5,531 nt of DNA from Spirochaetaceae bacterium. Lineage in GTDB: Bacteria > Spirochaetota > Spirochaetia > Treponematales > Breznakiellaceae. Of this stretch, positions 1 to 5,492 are shown piece after piece. Location: the NCBI GenBank assembly GCA_031258615.1, contig JAIRMP010000031.1, forward strand, positions 1-5,531, given 5' to 3'. The position numbers were made by a program, and so were the translations under genes. The notes beneath the pieces are model-generated. The model did no database searches. It had not been told where the DNA came from and was given only the letters and a program-made list of their open reading frames with translations. Within the stretch, counting starts at the first letter, position 1. Each line of letters opens with the position of its first letter.

Positions 1-222
1 AACGGGTTACGCCCCTTCGCTAAGCCATGTAACAACGGTAGGCTGGCGCGCAAACTCCTGCCTTTTCGCAGGGCTGGCGAGTGGGCGGCGGGCAAGGAGG
101 GTGGAGTTTGCGGTAAGCCGGCTGCCTTGCGGCGGGGAGGCCATCGACCCGCGTGTGGGTTGTGCCGCCGGCACAACCCACAGCGGCAAGCCGCTTCGCG
201 GTTTGAGGCGCAAACTCCGGAG
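1..222. repeat. Hairpin-rich intergenic repeat block, left side
   Basis: This stretch is non-coding, GC-rich and full of short inverted repeats. The motif CGCAAACTCC occurs at 49-58 and 209-218, and its reverse complement GGAGTTTGCG at 103-112, so 49-58 and 103-112 can pair as a long stem. A 5-bp stem CCTGC/GCAGG sits at 57-61/68-72. The last copy extends to CGCAAACTCCGGAG (209-222), which recurs in reverse complement at 5422-5435. The decamer at 16-25 (TTCGCTAAGC) is also present inverted at 5373-5382. Long open frames on the minus strand here are low-complexity, Arg/Pro/Ala-rich readings of the repeat and are not believable genes. I read this as part of a family of small palindromic elements dispersed in the genome; mobility is not shown. 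Confidence 0.7.
154..182. repeat. Perfect 13-bp stem hairpin
   Basis: TGTGGGTTGTGCC (154-166) is followed by a 3-base loop (GCC, 167-169) and its exact complement GGCACAACCCACA (170-182). No T-run follows on either strand, so it does not look like an intrinsic terminator. A second small stem, AGCGGC/GCCGCT, follows at 182-195. The layout, tight hairpins next to the CGCAAACTCC motif, matches the right-hand block at 5402-5464. Confidence 0.8.
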
Positions 223-224
223 TA

Positions 225-253
225 TTGACATATAAAACAATATCGTATCTATT
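225..253 (+). promoter_or_regulatory. Candidate sigma-70-type promoter for the cyclase-hexokinase operon
   Basis: A perfect -35 hexamer TTGACA lies at 225-230. A 17-base spacer leads to TCTATT at 248-253, which matches TATAAT at 4 of 6 positions. The spacer is AT-rich, in contrast with the GC-rich repeat ending at 222. Transcription would start near 260 and give a leader of about 145 bases before the cyclase gene. It is the only good promoter match I found upstream of the operon. The -10 is imperfect, so this is a prediction. Confidence 0.5.
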
Positions 254-284
254 CAGCCGCCGAGAGGGCAAAAGGGAAAGAATA

Positions 285-395
285 TTGGCCTTGGAAGACT
301 TTAACCAGTTCTTCCCATATGCTCACATGGTGTTTATGTATGGTCTGAATAAACGATTCTATGGCCGGTTCATTGTTAATTGCGGCCTGCTGTGA
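285..395 (+). CDS. Possible 36-codon leader ORF upstream of the cyclase gene
   Basis: A TTG at 285 opens a 36-codon frame that ends in TGA at 393-395. An AGGGA ribosome-binding site (273-277) precedes it by 7 bases, which is ideal spacing. The peptide begins LALEDFNQFFPYAHM and ends RFIVNCGLL; I recognise no family. It is in the same reading frame as the cyclase gene, and its stop is only 9 bases before the first possible cyclase start at 405. The cyclase gene has no Shine-Dalgarno of its own at its first starts. A translated leader that feeds ribosomes to the cyclase by coupling would fit. It could equally be a chance frame in a leader, or a remnant of a longer N-terminus. Whether it is expressed is unknown. 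Confidence 0.25.
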   Translation: MALEDFNQFFPYAHMVFMYGLNKRFYGRFIVNCGLL

Positions 396-407
396 TATAT
401 TAAATTG

Positions 408-2153
408 ATGATGAGTGGGGGACGCCGCACGGGGTGGCCGGTCGTGCGAACTATTATCTGCATAAATACTGTATTTCTTGTGTTCCTGACCGCCGCTGTC
501 GCGGCGCTCGTTTACGGCAGGGTTGAGGCGGAGATTACCGCGCGCACGGCGGAGCTTGCGGTGCGCTCCGCCGTGAATACGGCGGAGCGGGTAGAAAAGG
601 CGCTGGATGCGGCGCGGGCGGACGCGCTGACCCTGCTAGAATTGAACGGCGGACATCTGCCGGCGGAGGGGGCGGGCGGATCGAGCGGGGCGCGGCAGGC
701 GGAAAACGACCGCTTTTTTAAGCTGCGCCCCCTGTTTGCCGCGATCCTGTCGTCGTCCGGTGAGCGCATTGAGAACAGGACATTCTTTCTTGAACATGAT
801 CTGACCGGGGACGCCGCCGGGCTCTATCTCAGCGCGGAGCGGGAACTGGTAGAACGGGCCGCGGTGATGGAAAGTCCGGACGCGGTGCTGCTGGGGAATG
901 CTTCGCCGTACTTTGGAGCGCCGGTTACCGCGTTGTTTTTCAGGGATAGTCAAAATTCCGTGGTTGCCGCCTTTTTTTCGACTGATGCCTTCACACCGCT
1001 GCTTGGGGATGGGGCGGAAAGGGTCTTTGTCGTGAATCACCGGGACGACATAATCCTCCATACCGATGCGGGCATCGTTATGAGCGGGGAAAATTACTGG
1101 CAGGACCCGCTCGTCCGCCTGATGCGCAATTCGGCCTCCGCCGGCGCGGAAGCCGTATTCAATTCCGGTGGGGGCTCCGGCGCTTTTCAGAAACTGAGGA
1201 CGGCGGGGGCGGACGCGGCGGCGCTGTGCGGGACGCCGCGCGGCTATGGTCTGGCCGGCCTCCGTCAGGCCATGCGTGAAGGTCTGGCCCTGTGCGGCGC
1301 GGCGGGCGGCCTGGTAATAATTTTTAGCTTTGCCCTTTCTTTTTCGATGAGACGCTATATTTACAATACGTTTGTTGAGCAGGAACGGGAAATTGCTGAA
1401 AACCTCCGGCTGAAAAGTATCTTCCGCGCCCTGCCCGGCAGCCTCAAATCCGACAGGGCCGTCCTTGAAAAGACGCCTCTCAGCGGTGAAAACAGGGATG
1501 TAACCGTTGTCTTTGCGGGACTCCACGGTAAGGCGGCCATCAAGGACCTGTCTCCCCAGAGGACGCTGAATATGCTGAACGCTGCGCTCATGCTGATACA
1601 GGACAGCTTTGCAAAGACGGGCGGGGCAGCGGACAAGGTTTCAGGCGACAGCTTGACCGGCGTCTGGGGAGCGCCGTTCTCTGACGGCAGCGCGGAGATG
1701 GACTCACTCCACGCTATACGCGGCGCGTTGATGGTGAGAGCCGCGTTTTTAAAGAGCGGAGGCGCAAAGGCGGGACAGCGGCTGACGGTAAGCTGCGGCA
1801 TAAGCTCAGGGGTGATGCTTGCCGGGCGGGTAGGCGCTGAGGAAGATTCGGTGTACACGTTTACCGGGAGCGCGGCAAGACAGGCGCGCCTGCTGGAGCT
1901 TCATAACAAACGTTTCGGGACGGACATACTGATCGGTGAAAGCACGATGGCGCTTGCCGGCAAGTACTTCATCACGGAGGAAATGCCGCCAGTAAAGGTG
2001 CGCGGCCTGCAAAAACCGCTGCGCGTGTTTGCCGTGATAAATGTAAGGGTTACAAAGAAGGGTATGGAACAGCCCAAACCAGCAAACATGGCCGAGCTGC
2101 GCCAACTGCTGGAAGCCGCCGCCCAGCCCGCCGCCCTTACTTCTATCTTTTGA
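408..2153 (+). CDS. Membrane sensor protein with a degenerate class III adenylate/guanylate cyclase domain
   Basis: The protein has about 581 residues. From ATG 408 it has a membrane helix at about 15-36, a periplasmic sensor region at about 37-291, a second helix at about 293-313, a short linker and a class III cyclase homology domain at about 360-555. The C-terminal part of the sensor (around FVVNHRDDIILHTDAG) resembles the Cache fold, but this is tentative. The cyclase fold is clear from VTVVFAG, DKVSGDS, SCGISSGVMLAGRVG, VYTFTG and NKRFGTDILI. Catalytic residues are partly lost: the first metal Asp is Gly371, and in GSAARQARLLE the expected Asn is Arg491 and the expected Arg is Leu495. 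Lys410 and the second metal Asp414 remain, as does Thr484 at the base-specificity site. Cyclase activity is therefore doubtful. TTG 405, ATG 411 and GTG 444 (preceded by GGGGTGG) are alternative starts. It is the first gene of an operon with the hexokinase. Confidence 0.9.
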   Translation: MMSGGRRTGWPVVRTIICINTVFLVFLTAAVAALVYGRVEAEITARTAELAVRSAVNTAERVEKALDAARADALTLLELNGGHLPAEGAGGSSGARQAENDRFFKLRPLFAAILSSSGERIENRTFFLEHDLTGDAAGLYLSAERELVERAAVMESPDAVLLGNASPYFGAPVTALFFRDSQNSVVAAFFSTDAFTPLLGDGAERVFVVNHRDDIILHTDAGIVMSGENYWQDPLVRLMRNSASAGAEAVFNSGGGSGAFQKLRTAGADAAALCGTPRGYGLAGLRQAMREGLALCGAAGGLVIIFSFALSFSMRRYIYNTFVEQEREIAENLRLKSIFRALPGSLKSDRAVLEKTPLSGENRDVTVVFAGLHGKAAIKDLSPQRTLNMLNAALMLIQDSFAKTGGAADKVSGDSLTGVWGAPFSDGSAEMDSLHAIRGALMVRAAFLKSGGAKAGQRLTVSCGISSGVMLAGRVGAEEDSVYTFTGSAARQARLLELHNKRFGTDILIGESTMALAGKYFITEEMPPVKVRGLQKPLRVFAVINVRVTKKGMEQPKPANMAELRQLLEAAAQPAALTSIF

Positions 2154-2174
2154 CACGGTGTAATAAAATGACTC

Positions 2175-2178
2175 GGAG
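2175..2178 (+). promoter_or_regulatory. Ribosome-binding site that decides the hexokinase start
   Basis: GGAG at 2175-2178 lies 7 bases before ATG 2186, a standard Shine-Dalgarno distance. The other in-frame starts, TTG 2150 and ATG 2168, have no comparable site. This favours ATG 2186, where the sequence METVFNRAELDNF begins. Confidence 0.65.
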
Positions 2179-2185
2179 TTTACGC

Positions 2186-3559
2186 ATGGAAACAGTGTTT
2201 AACAGGGCCGAACTTGATAATTTTGCCCGTTACTATGGATTTCATTACGACTGCTGCGACAGCGCCGTACTGATACGGGATTTTTGTATCGCGATGGAGC
2301 GCGGACTGGCTGGGCAAAGCTCCTCTCTGCCCATGCTGCCCACCAATCTTAGTCCGGGACGGCGGCTTGCTACCGGGAAAAAGGTCGTAGCGCTTGATGC
2401 GGGCGGAACCAACCTGCGCGCGGCCCGTATCAGCTTTGACGAGGGCGGCCGTCCCATCGTGGAAGCCGAGCGGTCAACCCGTATGCCTGGTAGCAGCGGC
2501 CCGCTTTCCGCCGCCGAATTCTTTTCCGGGGTTGCCGATTTCTGCGAGCCGCTCTTTGATGTCAGTGGCGTTGAGGGCATAGGCTTCTGCTTTTCGTACC
2601 CCATGGAGATGAGCCCGGACGGGGACGGCCTTCCGCTCGCTTTCTGCAAGGAGGTAGAACTGCCGGAGCTTGTAGGCCGGCCCATAGGCAGGGGCCTCTG
2701 CGAAGAGCTGTCCCGCCGCCGGATAAAAACGCCTTCCCGCACGGTGCTGCTAAACGATACGGTTTCCACCCTGCTATGCGGACTTTTGCAGATACCGGTA
2801 AGTTTCCCGTCAAAATTTGCCGCGGCGGGGGAACGCGCCCCGCAAAAAATGACAGCGGAAGCCGGCCCCGCGATAGGTTTCATATTGGGAACAGGTTTTA
2901 ACATTGCCTACTGCGAAACGAGCATCCCAAAGATAAATTTCGCGTCAAAAACGGAGCCGCAAATTGTCGTCTGCGAGGCGGGGACATTCAGTTTCAGGTA
3001 CCGTGGGATTCTGGACATTGAATTCGACGCGGGGACAAAGAATCCCGGCACATTTAGCGCCGAGAAAGCCACGGCCGGCGCGTATCTGGGGCCTTTGAGC
3101 CTGCATATCCTCAAGCGCGCCGTGAAGGACGGCGTTCTGCGTTTCAAAAGATCGGCGGAACTGCTCGCGATGGAACGTCTGGCAACAAAAGACCTGAACA
3201 TACTGCTGCAAACGCCGCTTTCGCTTGAGGGGCCGCTGGGCGGTCTGTTTGACAGGGACGAAAGGGGAGCGCTAAAAACCCTGCTGTACATCGAGTCGAT
3301 CTTAACTGAACGCGCCGCGCTTACCGCGGCCTCCATGCTTGCCGCCGTGATAGAACACTGTGGCGAGGCCGGTAACCCGCTTGCGCCGGTACGGGTAGCG
3401 GTTGAGGGCGCCACCTTCTCGCTGTATCACTTTCTGGGAGAAGCCCTGCGGGCGCGCTTTCACGGCATAGTGAACGCTCAGGGTCCCAGGTTCTGCCTGA
3501 TGGAACCTGTAAAGCAGGCTTCGCTGTTCGGCGCCGCCGCCGCGGCCCTGATGGTATAG
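2186..3559 (+). CDS. Hexokinase (ATP-dependent glucose phosphorylation, eukaryote-type family)
   Basis: This cytoplasmic enzyme would phosphorylate glucose and related hexoses with ATP, feeding glycolysis. At 457 residues from ATG 2186 it has the single-domain length of the family. Motifs appear in the expected order: phosphate-1 loop LDAGGTNLR (70-78), sugar-contact region FSYP (136-139), catalytic Asp191 in LLNDTVSTL, the second phosphate loop LGTGFN (234-239), Glu264 in VVCEAGTF and Glu293 in the EKATAGAYLG segment. The last two match the sugar-binding glutamates of yeast hexokinase. The C-terminal adenosine region VEGATFSLYHFLGEAL and final SLFGAAAAAL also fit. No key residue is missing. 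The gene begins 32 bases after the cyclase stop; the longest open frame, from TTG 2150, would overlap that stop. This indicates co-transcription. Family assignment is firm; substrate range is inferred. Confidence 0.95.
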   Translation: METVFNRAELDNFARYYGFHYDCCDSAVLIRDFCIAMERGLAGQSSSLPMLPTNLSPGRRLATGKKVVALDAGGTNLRAARISFDEGGRPIVEAERSTRMPGSSGPLSAAEFFSGVADFCEPLFDVSGVEGIGFCFSYPMEMSPDGDGLPLAFCKEVELPELVGRPIGRGLCEELSRRRIKTPSRTVLLNDTVSTLLCGLLQIPVSFPSKFAAAGERAPQKMTAEAGPAIGFILGTGFNIAYCETSIPKINFASKTEPQIVVCEAGTFSFRYRGILDIEFDAGTKNPGTFSAEKATAGAYLGPLSLHILKRAVKDGVLRFKRSAELLAMERLATKDLNILLQTPLSLEGPLGGLFDRDERGALKTLLYIESILTERAALTAASMLAAVIEHCGEAGNPLAPVRVAVEGATFSLYHFLGEALRARFHGIVNAQGPRFCLMEPVKQASLFGAAAAALMV

Positions 3560-3573
3560 TGAAAAGAGCCGAT

Positions 3574-4089
3574 TTAGAACGGCATCACACCGCTTATGTC
3601 AAGGTTCAATTTATAGGGAGGCAAAAAATCTGTGTTATACAGTTGGGTTGCCGCCTCGTAAACAAGATGCTTCTCTTTTGCCAAATACACCCATGTTATC
3701 GTGTTTAATGCTTTATCCGGCAAAATAAAAAGAATATAGTAATCGCCCGATCCGGTCCAATAGTTCGCCGTACCGTAATACAGCTTAAGGTTGATGGCAT
3801 TGCCCTTCACCGGTCCCAGCGCAAATATTGATTTCATAAGCGACTCAACATACTTTAAGGTAAATTGATCCGGACTCAGATTGGGCGGCGAGACAGTAAG
3901 CGCCAGTATCACATCCTGACCGTTTATATCGCTTATCTGTGCGGGCCACATTTCACTTCTGTCACTTATTCTTATAGTCTTGTGCGGAGGCTGTGAAAAT
4001 TGTTCCTCGAATACTTCTGCCATTTCCGTGCATGAACCCAAAAAAAAGATAGTTACCGCAAGGCATAGGCCTTGTATAAATGCTGCCAT
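3574..4089 (-). CDS. Putative lipoprotein of unknown function
   Basis: From ATG 4089 the product has 171 residues. A hydrophobic segment (about 3-17) is followed by LGSC with Cys20. This is an acceptable lipobox, and spirochaete lipoboxes are known to be relaxed, so the mature protein is probably lipidated and anchored in the envelope. The remainder is mixed polar and aromatic sequence, including LYYGTANYWTGSGDYYILFIL, typical of a small beta-rich exported domain. I do not recognise the family. Two features are odd: no Lys or Arg precedes the hydrophobic stretch, and no Shine-Dalgarno precedes the ATG. TTG 4107 would add six residues but no charge, and an in-frame TAA lies just beyond it. The gene converges on the hexokinase with only 14 bases between stops. 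The palindromic element at 4160-4270 lies about 70 bases upstream. Confidence 0.75.
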   Translation of the reverse strand: MAAFIQGLCLAVTIFFLGSCTEMAEVFEEQFSQPPHKTIRISDRSEMWPAQISDINGQDVILALTVSPPNLSPDQFTLKYVESLMKSIFALGPVKGNAINLKLYYGTANYWTGSGDYYILFILPDKALNTITWVYLAKEKHLVYEAATQLYNTDFLPPYKLNLDISGVMPF

Positions 4090-4107
4090 GTTTAACAATA
4101 TAACCAA

Positions 4108-4386
4108 ATCTTAATTTTTTAAAAGGTGCCGCAAAACCATAATTCAGCAATTCTACTTTTAAATTTGGGCGCATCCCCGCGCAACGCGCGGGGCCGGGCT
4201 TTCCGCTCCAATAAAGCCGCAAGGCGCGTCGCGCCGGGCGGCTTTATTCCGCTTCAATCCTTTGCGCGGCTGCTTCCTCCCGCTAAAACGGCCCTGGCTT
4301 CCCATTCGACCATATCGTCTGCCGCTTATTTTACTTACACTGAGCTGGGGCGGGCCTGTCCTGAAAACGCTTTTTCAAATTTAGGG
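4108..4386. other. Intergenic region between the two leftward genes
   Basis: No believable gene lies here. A long rightward frame that crosses this region reads the repeat and the antisense of the secreted-protein gene. The main content is the palindromic element at about 4160-4270. The rest (about 4270-4386) shows no recognisable motif. The element's central hairpin could stop leftward transcription from the secreted-protein gene, but it lies about 140 bases past that gene's stop and its T-rich side is interrupted (TTTATT). Confidence 0.6.
4160..4270. repeat. Compound palindromic element with two hairpins and a duplicated CCGCTYCAAT box
   Basis: The first hairpin is CCCCGCGC-AAC-GCGCGGGG (4175-4193), an 8-bp perfect stem with a 3-base loop. 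The second has an 11-bp perfect stem, AATAAAGCCGC (4210-4220) with GCGGCTTTATT (4238-4248). Nested inside it is GGCGC-GTC-GCGCC (4223-4235). The second hairpin is flanked by near-identical boxes in direct orientation: TTTCCGCTCCAAT on its left and ATTCCGCTTCAATCC on its right. This order (GGGCG, GC hairpin, CGGGCTTTCCGCT, variable palindrome, ATTCCGCTTCAATCC) resembles an intergenic element I recall from Bacteroidetes genomes, but I could not check that. The central stem has A-rich and T-rich outer sides and might act as a bidirectional terminator. Confidence 0.75.
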
Positions 4387-5103
4387 CTACAGGCGGATCG
4401 CCTCTACCATATAACGGATGTCGGCCCCGCTTCCATTGAGGACGGTCATTTCGATTACAAGGATCATGGATGTTCTTTCGGGGTTGACGATCACTTTTTT
4501 TATGCTGTACGTTGTTACGCCGTTCCGCTTTATACCGGGGTTGCCCACGTTGTACGTTTTTTTTACGCCTTTACCGTTCAGGCTGTTAAAAAAGATATGA
4601 AACGAAGACTTGGTGCTGGGGCCGCCGCCGTACAGCATAGATTCCAGAGAAGCGCTGTAGTACACGGAATGTTCAAAGTCCCTAAAATTTATTGTTTGCC
4701 CCGAAAGGTTTCGTATATCCTCCAGCGATATGAACAACGGAATTCCCTGACGCATGAAGTTGGTACGGTACTTCCGGATGATGCCGGTATTGTGCGAAAC
4801 TATACGCAGCAATGCGGCGGAACCATCCTGCCCCAACGCCACAGGCTTATCGTTCCTGTACGAAATGCGCCCGCCCGGTACAAAATCGTTGCTGTCAACA
4901 TCCACAATGTACAGCTCCGCCCAGGGCCGTAGCGTATGCTCATCCACGCCGTACTGCGCGAACATATAGATTTTTCCGTCCTCCGAAAACCCCAAATCCA
5001 CAAAAGATGCGACATCACCCGCCCACAACTCCCCTCCGGATACCATGAGAACTATCAATACGAGAATAACGACACCGGGCTTTCGCCTCCTCAGTAAGAA
5101 CAT
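4387..5103 (-). CDS. Predicted secreted protein, DUF2259-like
   Basis: The product has 238 residues. The N-terminus is a textbook Sec signal peptide: positive RRRK at 5-8, a hydrophobic core at about 11-21, and LWA at 26-28 before Gly29, fitting signal peptidase I. There is no lipobox. The mature start, GDVASFVDLGFSEDGKIYMF, followed by AELYIVDVDSNDFVPGG, matches my recollection of the DUF2259 family of secreted proteins of unknown function (COG5454-type), which occurs in treponemes. The 'GFSEDGKIYMFAQYG' and 'YIVDVDSNDF' segments look like WD/TolB-type beta strands, but no full propeller is present. GAGG lies four bases upstream of the ATG (in TTGAGGTTTT), supporting this start. It is transcribed leftward, about 300 bases upstream of the lipoprotein gene. 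Periplasmic location is inferred. Confidence 0.8.
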   Translation of the reverse strand: MFLLRRRKPGVVILVLIVLMVSGGELWAGDVASFVDLGFSEDGKIYMFAQYGVDEHTLRPWAELYIVDVDSNDFVPGGRISYRNDKPVALGQDGSAALLRIVSHNTGIIRKYRTNFMRQGIPLFISLEDIRNLSGQTINFRDFEHSVYYSASLESMLYGGGPSTKSSFHIFFNSLNGKGVKKTYNVGNPGIKRNGVTTYSIKKVIVNPERTSMILVIEMTVLNGSGADIRYMVEAIRL

Positions 5104-5372
5104 AAAACCTCAATATCTTATCGGCAAAAGCTTACGGTTTCTGCACCTGTCTCTGCCTTAAAAAGCCGTGCGTGCATAAAAGGGTATGAGGGAATTATTC
5201 CCCCGGCTTTCCTCCCAACCCCGCGTTATATTGCCGTTATGGATACGATGACCAAGTCCGGTAAACGTACCCTTGACCCTGCTCCACGGCTGTGTGAACT
5301 GAACTTGACTCATAAATTTTGTCCCATACCTGTTCTGGACAGACTTTCCCCCTTCTTATAACCCTCTTTCAC
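5104..5372. other. Intergenic region upstream of the secreted-protein gene, no convincing gene
   Basis: It must contain the leftward promoter of the secreted-protein gene. The best -10-like string on the minus strand (TAAGAT at 5115-5120) has no matching -35, so I do not call a promoter. A 40-codon rightward frame (ATG 5239 to TAA 5361, beginning MDTMTKSGKRTLD) has no ribosome-binding site and no recognisable family. On the minus strand a stop-free frame of similar length lacks a start codon. The sequence is less GC-rich than the flanking repeats and could be a decayed gene or insertion-sequence remnant, but nothing proves it. Confidence 0.5.
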
Positions 5373-5464
5373 GCTTAGCGAATGTGGCAAGCCTGCGGCT
5401 GGACAACCGCTACGCGGTTGTCTCCGGAGTTTGCGGCGCGCTACGCGCTTTTCCCGCAAACTCC
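5373..5464. repeat. Hairpin-rich intergenic repeat block, right side
   Basis: Two strong hairpins are adjacent. GACAACCGC-TAC-GCGGTTGTC (5402-5422) has a 9-bp perfect stem and a 3-base loop. The second pairs GGAGTTTGCG (5426-5435) with CGCAAACTCC (5455-5464) and encloses GCGCG-CTA-CGCGC (5436-5448), leaving TTTTCC unpaired on one side. CTCCGGAGTTTGCG (5422-5435) is the exact reverse complement of 209-222, and GCTTAGCGAA (5373-5382) that of 16-25. Left and right blocks therefore belong to one repeat family, with order and spacing differing between the copies. Confidence 0.75.
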
Positions 5465-5492
5465 AAGCCTCAGCCATTGGCGTACGTTTGGT

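Noticed and set aside
154..182. Strong hairpin considered as an intrinsic terminator
   Set aside because: No T-run follows on either strand, and the same hairpin style recurs in the repeat block at the other end.
20..271. Two overlapping minus-strand frames across the left repeat block
   Set aside because: They translate inverted repeats, have low-complexity Pro/Ala/Arg content and no supporting start signals.
636..1526. Long minus-strand frame (296 codons) inside the cyclase gene
   Set aside because: It is a shadow caused by high GC content: Arg- and Gly-rich with no recognisable family, opposite a gene with clear domains.
4126..4932. Rightward open frame of 268 codons
   Set aside because: It reads through the palindromic element and then antisense to the secreted-protein gene, which has a signal peptide, a ribosome-binding site and family-like sequence. 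The rightward translation has no coherent domain.
5305..5333. TTGACT at 5305-5310 considered as a rightward -35 box
   Set aside because: No acceptable -10 at 16-18 bases (CATACC-type sequence), and no rightward gene follows in the window.
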